Source: CBDBJQ01 sp965206405 (lineage in GTDB: Bacteria > Pseudomonadota > Alphaproteobacteria > UBA8366). From it: 64,000 nucleotides of DNA. The stretch covers positions 1,798,001 through 1,862,000 of the forward strand of contig CBDBJQ010000006.1 in assembly GCA_965206405.1 (NCBI GenBank). The letters run 5' to 3'. This document shows, piece by piece, positions 35,290 to 46,300 of this stretch (position 1 is its first letter; each line of letters opens with the position of its first letter). The translations under genes and the position numbers were made by a program. The notes below the pieces were generated by a model. The model did not search any database. It saw only the letters and a program-made list of their open reading frames with translations, and had not been told where the DNA came from.

Positions 35290-35567
35290 CGCTTGAGCCC
35301 CCTGGACAAAAAATCCCTTTCCACCGTCAGTTGCCCGATCTTCGCGTGCAGATCGTGAACCTCGTCCTCAAAGTCCCGGCGCGCCTGATCGGCGCCGTTC
35401 GAGAACACCTCGCCCAGACCGTCCATGGCCTGGCGCTTCCAGGTGCCGACCTGATTGGGATGGATCTTGTGACGGGACGCAATCTCCTGGATCGTCTTGT
35501 CGCCCCTCAGCGCATCCAGCGCCACCGTCGCCTTGAACTCAGGCGTGAACTTCCGTCGCCTCGTCAT
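35286..35567 (-). CDS. IS3-family OrfA (HTH transposase subunit)
   Basis: A 93-residue DNA-binding subunit of an IS3/IS911-type element: MTRRRKFTPEFKATVALDAL, IQEIASRHKIHPNQVGTWK, then a C-terminal coiled coil (VHDLHAKIGQLTVERDFLSR) that mediates pairing with OrfAB. The ATG at 35567 matches the family start. OrfB is missing apart from its first dozen codons, so the element is defective. An IS3-type terminal sequence lies upstream at about 35605-35628. Confidence 0.85.
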   Translation of the reverse strand: MTRRRKFTPEFKATVALDALRGDKTIQEIASRHKIHPNQVGTWKRQAMDGLGEVFSNGADQARRDFEDEVHDLHAKIGQLTVERDFLSRGLKR

Positions 35568-35604
35568 TTCGTATTCCTCCCTAACCGGTGGAATACACCT
35601 TAAC

Positions 35605-35628
35605 CCACTGTCCAATTTTCCGGGACCA
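35605..35628. repeat. IS3-type terminal inverted repeat (one end)
   Basis: The sequence ccactgtccaattttccggg, just upstream of OrfA, looks like the end of IS3-family elements (read on the minus strand as a cccggaaaattggacagtgg type terminus). The partner end is not found, consistent with loss of OrfB. Confidence 0.5.
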
Positions 35629-35661
35629 CCTCAATTCTCAACGAGAAAGGGATATGCCACC

Positions 35662-36957
35662 ATGGCCAAATCTACCATTGTACCATTCGGTCTTCCATCG
35701 GAATTTTCACCGGATCCGCTGACGGATGTCATTCATGCCGGAGCCAGGGAGCTGTTGCGTGTCGCCGTTCAGGCCGAGGTTTCCGGCTTCATCGCCGAAT
35801 ATGCGCATCTTCTGGATGAAGAAGGGCGTCAGCGTCTCGTACGCCACGGATTTCTGCCGGAGCGTGAGATGATGACCGGGATCGGGCCAGTAGCCGTCCA
35901 TGTGCCGCGCGTAGGTAGTCGTGGTGCCAATGAGGACGGCGGCAAGATCAAGTTCACATCGAAGATTGTGCCGCCGTATCTGCGCAAGGCGAAGTCTGTC
36001 GAAGAGCTGTTGCCCCGACTCTATCTGAAGGGTATCTCGCAGGGGGGGGGGGGGGATTTCAGCGAGGCGCCGGCGGCACTTCCGGGGCCGAATGCCGAGG
36101 GCTGCAGAGGGCTTGTCGGCGTCAACGATCACGCGGTTGAAAGCCACGTGGTGGGAGGAATACAAGACCTGGCGCAAGCGAGACATCAAGAACAAGCGCT
36201 ATGTCTACATCCGGGCCGACGGGGTCTACTTCACCCCGCGTCTGGACGATGATCGTCAATGTATGTTGGTTATTATCGGCGCTGACGCGTATGGCGAGAA
36301 GGACGTTCTGGCCATCATGGACGGGTTCCGGGAGAATGCGGACAGCTGGCGCGACCTTCTGAAAGGGCTGAAGAAGCGCGGCCTGACAGTGCCACCCGAG
36401 CTGGCGGCGCCCTTGGGTTCTGGACTGCGCTGCGGGATGTCTTCCCCGAGACGCGCGAGCAGCGGTGCCGGGTTCACAAGGCGGCCAACGTCACTGGCGC
36501 GATGCCCAAATCTCTGCGTGAGAAAGCCAAAAGCGACCTGCAGGATATTTGGATGGCGGAGACCAGGAAGGAAGCCATCGCGGCCTTCGATCTCTTCGTG
36601 GAAACCCACGGGGTGAAGACCCACGGCGTGAAGTACGAGCGCGCCGTGGCCAGGCTGCTCTAAGGACCGCGACGCGTTGCTGGCCTTCTACGACTTCCCG
36701 GCCGAGCATTGGAAGCACATCCGCACGACAAACCCGATCGAGAGCGTCTTCGCCACGGTCCGAAACCGCACCCGAAAAACCAGGGGTGTCTGAACCGAAA
36801 GACCGCGCTGGCAATGGTCTTCAGGCTGATGATGTCAGCGAAAAAGAAATGGCGGAAGATAAAATGGCGGAAGATATCCGGGCCAAACCGTCTGCCCGAG
36901 GTCATTCAGGGGGTTGAGTTCAAAGACGGCATCAAGCAAATTCAAATCGCCGCCTGA
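35662..36957 (+). pseudogene. IS256-family transposase, multiply frameshifted
   Basis: A Mutator-like transposase readable only across several frame changes: residues from MAKSTIVPFGLPSEFSPDPL through VHVPRVGSRG, then a 14-G run, then SASTITRLKATWWEEYKTWR and YVYIRADGVYFTPRLDDDRQ (first catalytic Asp), and finally EHWKHIRTTNPIESVFATVR to the natural C-terminus QIQIAA. The stretch that should hold the second catalytic Asp (a VGDGALGFW-type motif) is deleted near 36405. Further lesions are a shift at 36660, a lost A near 36783 and short tandem duplications near 36100, 36610 and 36855. Inactive. Confidence 0.85.
36042..36055. repeat. 14-base poly-G tract inside the IS256 remnant
   Basis: Fourteen consecutive G replace what should be a short Thr-Gly-Asp coding stretch and shift the frame. 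Either slippage in a dead gene or a sequencing/assembly artefact. Confidence 0.9.
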
Positions 36958-36992
36958 AAACAGCCGTCACCAACTTTTGGGCATATCTCTGG

Positions 36993-37175
36993 CGCGAATC
37001 GGCCAGGCAGATCAAGGTTATTCTGATCTACGATGTCAGTCGCTGGGGCCGATTTCAGGATCTTGAGACACCCGGAATATACTACAGTGTGTTGCGAAAC
37101 ATTTCAATTTATGGAAGAAAACATCTCGTGATAGTGAGCAATGAAAGCTTTGATCCTGTTTTCAAGCTCATCTGA
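36993..37175 (+). pseudogene. Serine-recombinase (resolvase) catalytic-domain fragment
   Basis: Immediately past the IS256 end, a frame without start codon reads RESARQIKVILIYDVSRWGR followed by FQD. The IYDVSRWGRFQD block is the hallmark of large serine recombinases. After it the similarity ends and the frame runs to a stop at 37175 as unrelated sequence. This is a scrap of a recombinase gene, not a functional one. The rest of the 36958-37305 spacer holds nothing I recognise. Confidence 0.6.
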
Positions 37176-37305
37176 CAAGAAATTGTTTTCTAAAAACACA
37201 GAGTTCTTCTGAATCCAGCCTGAGAAAGGCTTGGACAGAAACAGGGACGAACTCACGGATCACAGTCGAATCCGCGAGCCCAATCACCGCTACCAAAGCG
37301 CAGTC

Positions 37306-40300
37306 TCAAAACCGGAGTTTCACGCCAAGGACCCCCTCAACCTCTCGATCTTCGACATTCGGAGATGACACGGTTGCCTCCAGGTTCATACCCGGCATGA
37401 TCTCCGTGCTGCACTGATACCCCAAACCGGCGCGGGCGCCCGTCTCATCCAATCTGTCATAATCAAGGCTGAGCCGGTGGACGCCGTCTTTCGAAGCGTA
37501 CGTCAGACCGTAGGCCTGTGACAGCCCGTCCCCGGATGCATGATCAAGCCCGAGCCGCGGCGTCAACGTGCCTGCCTGCCCCGCTGCGCCCAGCGCGAAC
37601 CCGTAGGACAGCGTGCCACCCACAAGGCGCTGTTGTTCAACGGCATCCCTGCCCAACTCGCGTTGACCCTCCAGCGACACGCTCAGGCCCGCATCGGTCT
37701 CAAGTCGGATACCGCCACCCAAGCTGTAGGCCATGTCGTCGTCACCCACCACATCGAGAAAATCAAGGACCAAACCTCCGCTCGCAAACAGCGTCACCGT
37801 TCCGCCCGTGAAGTCAAACCGGTAGCCGATCTCAAGGCCTGGTATCAGGCGAAGCATTGTTGCCGTGGTCCCATCAATCGTTCGGTTGGCGCTGTCGGTA
37901 TACCCCTCCAGGGTCTTGCGGCTACCGAGCAGAGATACATTCGGGCTCACTTCCAGCGCATCGTTCTCCAGGAACGTCATCGTCCCCAAAACCCGCGCCG
38001 CGCCGAATAACAGGGTAGTGTCGGTCGAGGCCGTAAATGGAGCTCCCGCCTGTCCACTCTCCTGTCCAAACCTGTCCGTCAAATCAACCTCTCCGCCTCC
38101 GTAGCCGCCGAACAGCGATATATCCAGCCCCGACGGGCTCTCGTAGAGCAGGTAGGGCGTGATCAACAGCATCGTCTCATCGTAGGTGCCGTCGTTATAG
38201 ACGGTGGTCAAGTCGCTGTCCGAATAGCCGACGGCTGCGCCCAGAGTCAGAACCTCGGAAGCGCGGTAATCCAGCCCCGTGTTATAAATCCATACCGTGC
38301 CGTCATAGAGACTGTCACTACGCCCAGCGTTGTAATCATGCGCCAGACGTGTCTCGCCTGCGGCGCCCCACACCGTAACCGTGCCCGCGCCTGGCGCCGA
38401 CAGGCCGGTGCGCGGACCGGAGCTGACTGGATTGCCGCCGTCAGCGGTTTGACTCACCCCAAACCCGATCTTCCGCCCATTGTCATTGGACGCCATCAAG
38501 CTGTTCAGGGAGGTATGGAATTCCAGCTTTGAAAACATCTCACGAGCGTCCCTATATCCAACCGATGCGCCATAACCCAAACGGTCAGGGTCAATACCGA
38601 AATATCCGGTGGTCAGATCGCCGGTGTCGAAACCAGCCTTGCGGCCGTTCGCAGAAAAGCCGCCTGTCTGTCCATCTGCCTGTCTGCTTCCCTGTCTGCC
38701 CGCCTGGGGTAGGGGCAGACCGCTCACCCTGTTGCCGCTGCCCAGCGCTTTCAGGTGGTTCTGGATCATGCTCACCACCAGACCGCTCTGAACACCGGCA
38801 AGATGTGTCACCAGCGTTTTTCTGCCGACCCGATCATGATCTTCAGCCACTGTCGCCGTGCCGTTGGCCGTAATCGTCGCCGTCGCCGTCGTCGCGCCCA
38901 TGCTGAAGCCCGTCGGCAGCGGGTTGTCGGTGTTGGCACTCAATACCACGCTGAAGGTCTCGGTGCCTTCCACCAGCTCATCGGTCAATACCGGCACGCT
39001 GATCGTCTGGGTCAGATCCTCCCCGGCCGCGCCGGCCGCAAAGGCCAGCGTGCCGCTCATCTCATCAAAATCATCAGTCGCTGTCGCGCTACCCGCGACG
39101 GTGGCGTAATTCATCACCATATCCGCGCCCGGTGAGCCCGACAGGGTCACCGTGAAGGTGGCATCTCCGCCTTCGGCCACGGAGCCATTGGGCCCGGCAA
39201 TCGATACCGTCGCCGAACCCGTCGCCACAATCGTCGCCGTCGCCGTCGCGGTGCCCATGCTGAAGCCCGTCGGCAGCGGGTTGTCGGTGTTGGCGCTCAA
39301 TCTCATGCTGAAGGTCTCGGCGCCTTCGACCAGCTCATCGGTCGATACCGGCACGCTGATCGTCTGGGTCAGGCCAGTACCGCTGGCACCCGCATCAAAG
39401 GTCAGCGTGCCGCTGGTCTCGGTGAAATCACTCCCCGCGACCGCCGTGTCGCCGGTGTCCACCAAGGTGGTGTAGTCCACCACCACGGCCTCGCTGGGCC
39501 GGCCCGAAAGGGTGACGCTAAAGATCGCCGTTGCGCCTTCCGCCGCAGCGTTTGCAGGACCCGAAATCGACACCGTCGCCGTGCCGCTGGCCGCAATCGT
39601 CGCCGTCGCCGTCGCGGTGCCCATGCTGAAGCCCGTCGGCAGCGGGTTGTCGGTGTTGGCGCTCAATCTCACGCTGAAGGTCTCGGCGCCTTCGACCAGC
39701 TCATCGGTCGATACCGGCACGCTGATCGTTTGGGTCAGATCCTCCCCGGTCGCGCCGGCCGCAAAGGTCAGGGTGCCGCTTCCGCTCGGATCCCCGAAAT
39801 CACCCCCTGCTGTGGCCGTGCCCGATGCAACCGCGTAGTCCACCACCACGTCCGCGCCCGGTGAGCCCGACAGGGTCACCGTGAAGGTGGCATCTCCGCC
39901 TTCGGCCACGGAGCCATTGGGCCCGGCAATCGATACCGTCGCCGTGCCCGCCGCCCCAATCGTCGCCGTTGCCGTTGCCGTGCCCAGGCTGAAACCTGTC
40001 GGCAGCGAACTGGTGGAACTCTCGCTCAGGGTCGCCGTGAAGGTCTCGCTACCTTCCACGAAGCTGTCGGTTAACACCGGCACGGTAAAGGTGTCGGTCA
40101 GATCCTCCCCGGTCGCGCCGGCCGCAAAGGTCAGGGTGCCGCTTCCGCTCGGATCCCCGAAATCATCCCCTGCTGTGGCCGTGCCCGATGCAACCGCATA
40201 GTCCACCACCACGTCCGCGCCCGGTGAGCCCGACAGGGTCACCGTGAAGGTGGCATCTCCGCCTTCGGCCACGGAGCCATTGGGCCCGGCAATCGATACC

Positions 40301-43300
40301 GTCGCCGAACCCGTCGCCACAATCGTCGCCGTCGCCGTCGCGGTGCCCATGCTGAAGCCCGTCGGCAGCGGGTTGTCGGTGTTGGCGCTCAATCTCATGC
40401 TGAAGGTCTCGGCGCCTTCGACCAGCTCATCGGTCGATACCGGCACGCTGATCGTCTGGGTCAGGCCAGTACCGCTGGCACCCGCATCAAAGGTCAGCGT
40501 GCCGCTGGTCTCGGTGAAATCACTCCCCGCGACCGCCGTGTCGCCGGTGTCCACCAAGGTGGTGTAGTCCACCACCACGGCCTCGCTGGGCCGGCCCGAA
40601 AGGGTGACGCTAAAGATCGCCGTTGCGCCTTCCGCCGCAGCGTTTGCAGGACCCGAAATCGACACCGTCGCCGTGCCGCTGGCCGCAATCGTCGCCGTCG
40701 CCGTCGCGGTGCCCATGCTGAAGCCCGTCGGCAGCGGGTTGTCGGTGTTGGCGCTCAATCTCACGCTGAAGGTCTCGGCGCCTTCGACCAGCTCATCGGT
40801 CGATACCGGCACGCTGATCGTTTGGGTCAGATCCTCCCCGGTCGCGCCGGCCGCAAAGGTCAGGGTGCCGCTTCCGCTCGGATCCCCGAAATCACCCCCT
40901 GCTGTGGCCGTGCCCGATGCAACCGCGTAGTCCACCACCACGTCCGCGCCCGGTGAGCCCGACAGGGTCACCGTGAAGGTGGCATCTCCGCCTTCGGCCA
41001 CGGAGCCATTGGGCCCGGCAATCGATACCGTCGCCGTGCCCGCCGCCCCAATCGTCGCCGTTGCCGTTGCCGTGCCCAGGCTGAAACCTGTCGGCAGCGA
41101 ACTGGTGGAACTCTCGCTCAGGGTCGCCGTGAAGGTCTCGCTACCTTCCACGAAGCTGTCGGTTAACACCGGCACGGTAAAGGTGTCGGTCAGATCCTCC
41201 CCGGTCGCGCCGGCCGCAAAGGTCAGGGTGCCGCTTCCGCTCGGATCCCCGAAATCATCCCCTGCTGTGGCCGTGCCCGATGCAACCGCATAGTCCACCA
41301 CCACGTCCGCGCCCGGTGAGCCCGACAGGGTCACCGTGAAGGTGGCATCTCCGCCTTCGGCCACGGAGCCATTGGGCCCGGCAATCGATACCGTCGCCGA
41401 ACCCGTCGCCACAATCGTCGCCGTCGCCGTCGCGGTGCCCATGCTGAAGCCCGTCGGCAGCGGGTTGTCGGTGTTGGCGCTCAATCTCATGCTGAAGGTC
41501 TCGGCGCCTTCGACCAGCTCATCGGTCGATACCGGCACGCTGATCGTCTGGGTCAGGCCAGTACCGCTGGCACCCGCATCAAAGGTCAGCGTGCCGCTGG
41601 TCTCGGTGAAATCACTCCCCGCGACCGCCGTGTCGCCGGTGTCCACCAAGGTGGTGTAGTCCACCACCACGGCCTCGCTGGGCCGGCCCGAAAGGGTGAC
41701 GCTAAAGATCGCCGTTGCGCCTTCCGCCGCAGCGTTTGCAGGACCCGAAATCGACACCGTCGCCGTGCCGCTGGCCGCAATCGTCGCCGTCGCCGTCGCG
41801 GTGCCCATGCTGAAGCCCGTCGGCAGCGGGTTGTCGGTGTTGGCGCTCAATCTCACGCTGAAGGTCTCGGCGCCTTCGACCAGCTCATCGGTCGATACCG
41901 GCACGCTGATCGTTTGGGTCAGATCCTCCCCGGTCGCGCCGGCCGCAAAGGTCAGGGTGCCGCTTCCGCTCGGATCCCCGAAATCACCCCCTGCTGTGGC
42001 CGTGCCCGATGCAACCGCGTAGTCCACCACCACGTCCGCGCCCGGTGAGCCCGACAGGGTCACCGTGAAGGTGGCATCTCCGCCTTCGGCCACGGAGCCA
42101 TTGGGCCCGGCAATCGATACCGTCGCCGTGCCCGCCGCCCCAATCGTCGCCGTTGCCGTTGCCGTGCCCAGGCTGAAACCTGTCGGCAGCGAACTGGTGG
42201 AACTCTCGCTCAGGGTCGCCGTGAAGGTCTCGCTACCTTCCACGAAGCTGTCGGTTAACACCGGCACGGTAAAGGTGTCGGTCAGATCCTCCCCGGTCGC
42301 GCCGGCCGCAAAGGTCAGGGTGCCGCTTCCGCTCGGATCCCCGAAATCATCCCCTGCTGTGGCCGTGCCCGATGCAACCGCATAGTCCACCACCACGTCC
42401 GCGCCCGGTGAGCCCGACAGGGTCACCGTGAAGGTGGCATCTCCGCCTTCGGCCACGGAGCCATTGGGCCCGGCAATCGATACCGTCGCCGAACCCGTCG
42501 CCACAATCGTCGCCGTCGCCGTCGCGGTGCCCATGCTGAAGCCCGTCGGCAGCGGGTTGTCGGTGTTGGCGCTCAATCTCATGCTGAAGGTCTCGGCGCC
42601 TTCGACCAGCTCATCGGTCGATACCGGCACGCTGATCGTCTGGGTCAGGCCAGTACCGCTGGCACCCGCATCAAAGGTCAGCGTGCCGCTGGTCTCGGTG
42701 AAATCACTCCCCGCGACCGCCGTGTCGCCGGTGTCCACCAAGGTGGTGTAGTCCACCACCACGGCCTCGCTGGGCCGGCCCGAAAGGGTGACGCTAAAGA
42801 TCGCCGTTGCGCCTTCCGCCGCAGCGTTTGCAGGACCCGAAATCGACACCGTCGCCGTGCCGCTGGCCGCAATCGTCGCCGTCGCCGTCGCGGTGCCCAT
42901 GCTGAAGCCCGTCGGCAGCGGGTTGTCGGTGTTGGCGCTCAATCTCACGCTGAAGGTCTCGGCGCCTTCGACCAGCTCATCGGTCGATACCGGCACGCTG
43001 ATCGTTTGGGTCAGATCCTCCCCGGTCGCGCCGGCCGCAAAGGTCAGGGTGCCGCTTCCGCTCGGATCCCCGAAATCACCCCCTGCTGTGGCCGTGCCCG
43101 ATGCAACCGCGTAGTCCACCACCACGTCCGCGCCCGGTGAGCCCGACAGGGTCACCGTGAAGGTGGCATCTCCGCCTTCGGCCACGGAGCCATTGGGCCC
43201 GGCAATCGATACCGTCGCCGTGCCCGCCGCCCCAATCGTCGCCGTTGCCGTTGCCGTGCCCAGGCTGAAACCTGTCGGCAGCGAACTGGTGGAACTCTCG

Positions 43301-46300
43301 CTCAGGGTCGCCGTGAAGGTCTCGCTACCTTCCACGAAGCTGTCGGTTAACACCGGCACGGTAAAGGTGTCGGTCAGATCCTCCCCGGTCGCGCCGGCCG
43401 CAAAGGTCAGGGTGCCGCTTCCGCTCGGATCCCCGAAATCATCCCCTGCTGTGGCCGTGCCCGATGCAACCGCATAGTCCACCACCACGTCCGCGCCCGG
43501 TGAGCCCGACAGGGTCACCGTGAAGGTGGCATCTCCGCCTTCGGCCACGGAGCCATTGGGCCCGGCAATCGATACCGTCGCCGAACCCGTCGCCACAATC
43601 GTCGCCGTCGCCGTCGCGGTGCCCATGCTGAAGCCCGTCGGCAGCGGGTTGTCGGTGTTGGCGCTCAATCTCATGCTGAAGGTCTCGGCGCCTTCGACCA
43701 GCTCATCGGTCGATACCGGCACGCTGATCGTCTGGGTCAGGCCAGTACCGCTGGCACCCGCATCAAAGGTCAGCGTGCCGCTGGTCTCGGTGAAATCACT
43801 CCCCGCGACCGCCGTGTCGCCGGTGTCCACCAAGGTGGTGTAGTCCACCACCACGGCCTCGCTGGGCCGGCCCGAAAGGGTGACGCTAAAGATCGCCGTT
43901 GCGCCTTCCGCCGCAGCGTTTGCAGGACCCGAAATCGACACCGTCGCCGTGCCGCTGGCCGCAATCGTCGCCGTCGCCGTCGCGGTGCCCATGCTGAAGC
44001 CCGTCGGCAGCGGGTTGTCGGTGTTGGCGCTCAATCTCACGCTGAAGGTCTCGGCGCCTTCGACCAGCTCATCGGTCGATACCGGCACGCTGATCGTTTG
44101 GGTCAGATCCTCCCCGGTCGCGCCGGCCGCAAAGGTCAGGGTGCCGCTTCCGCTCGGATCCCCGAAATCACCCCCTGCTGTGGCCGTGCCCGATGCAACC
44201 GCGTAGTCCACCACCACGTCCGCGCCCGGTGAGCCCGACAGGGTCACCGTGAAGGTGGCATCTCCGCCTTCGGCCACGGAGCCATTGGGCCCGGCAATCG
44301 ATACCGTCGCCGTGCCCGCCGCCCCAATCGTCGCCGTTGCCGTTGCCGTGCCCAGGCTGAAACCTGTCGGCAGCGAACTGGTGGAACTCTCGCTCAGGGT
44401 CGCCGTGAAGGTCTCGCTACCTTCCACGAAGCTGTCGGTTAACACCGGCACGGTAAAGGTGTCGGTCAGATCCTCCCCGGTCGCGCCGGCCGCAAAGGTC
44501 AGGGTGCCGCTTCCGCTCGGATCCCCGAAATCATCCCCTGCTGTGGCCGTGCCCGATGCAACCGCATAGTCCACCACCACGTCCGCGCCCGGTGAGCCCG
44601 ACAGGGTCACCGTGAAGGTGGCATCTCCGCCTTCGGCCACGGAGCCATTGGGCCCGGCAATCGATACCGTCGCCGAACCCGTCGCCACAATCGTCGCCGT
44701 CGCCGTCGCGGTGCCCATGCTGAAGCCCGTCGGCAGCGGGTTGTCGGTGTTGGCGCTCAATCTCATGCTGAAGGTCTCGGCGCCTTCGACCAGCTCATCG
44801 GTCGATACCGGCACGCTGATCGTCTGGGTCAGGCCAGTACCGCTGGCACCCGCATCAAAGGTCAGCGTGCCGCTGGTCTCGGTGAAATCACTCCCCGCGA
44901 CCGCCGTGTCGCCGGTGTCCACCAAGGTGGTGTAGTCCACCACCACGGCCTCGCTGGGCCGGCCCGAAAGGGTGACGCTAAAGATCGCCGTTGCGCCTTC
45001 CGCCGCAGCGTTTGCAGGACCCGAAATCGACACCGTCGCCGTGCCGCTGGCCGCAATCGTCGCCGTCGCCGTCGCGGTGCCCATGCTGAAGCCCGTCGGC
45101 AGCGGGTTGTCGGTGTTGGCGCTCAATCTCATGCTGAAGGTCTCGGCGCCTTCGACCAGCTCATCGGTCGATACCGGCACGCTGATCGTCTGGGTCAGGC
45201 CAGTACCGCTGGCACCCGCATCAAAGGTCAGCGTGCCGCTGGTCTCGGTGAAATCACTCCCCGCGACCGCCGTGTCGCCGGTGTCCACCAAGGTGGTGTA
45301 GTCCACCACCACGGCCTCGCTGGGCCGGCCCGAAAGGGTGACGCTAAAGATCGCCGTTGCGCCTTCCGCCGCAGCGTTTGCAGGACCCGAAATCGACACC
45401 GTCGCCGTGCCGCTGGCCGCAATCGTCGCCGTCGCCGTCGCGGTGCCCATGCTGAAGCCCGTCGGCAGCGGGTTGTCGGTGTTGGCGCTCAATCTCACGC
45501 TGAAGGTCTCGGCGCCTTCGACCAGCTCATCGGTCGATACCGGCACGCTGATCGTTTGGGTCAGATCCTCCCCGGTCGCGCCGGCCGCAAAGGTCAGGGT
45601 GCCGCTTCCGCTCGGATCCCCGAAATCACCCCCTGCTGTGGCCGTGCCCGATGCAACCGCGTAGTCCACCACCACGTCCGCGCCCGGTGAGCCCGACAGG
45701 GTCACCGTGAAGGTGGCATCTCCGCCTTCGGCCACGGAGCCATTGGGCCCGGCAATCGATACCGTCGCCGTGCCCGCCGCCCCAATCGTCGCCGTTGCCG
45801 TTGCCGTGCCCAGGCTGAAACCTGTCGGCAGCGAACTGGTGGAACTCTCGCTCAGGGTCGCCGTGAAGGTCTCGCTACCTTCCACGAAGCTGTCGGTTAA
45901 CACCGGCACGGTAAAGGTGTCGGTCAGATCCTCCCCGGTCGCGCCGGCCGCAAAGGTCAGGGTGCCGCTTCCGCTCGGATCCCCGAAATCATCCCCTGCT
46001 GTGGCCGTGCCCGATGCAACCGCATAGTCCACCACCACGTCCGCGCCCGGTGAGCCCGACAGGGTCACCGTGAAGGTGGCATCTCCGCCTTCGGCCACGG
46101 AGCCATTGGGCCCGGCAATCGATACCGTCGCCGAACCCGTCGCCACAATCGTCGCCGTCGCCGTCGCGGTGCCCATGCTGAAGCCCGTCGGCAGCGGGTT
46201 GTCGGTGTTGGCGCTCAATCTCATGCTGAAGGTCTCGGCGCCTTCGACCAGCTCATCGGTCGATACCGGCACGCTGATCGTCTGGGTCAGGCCAGTACCG

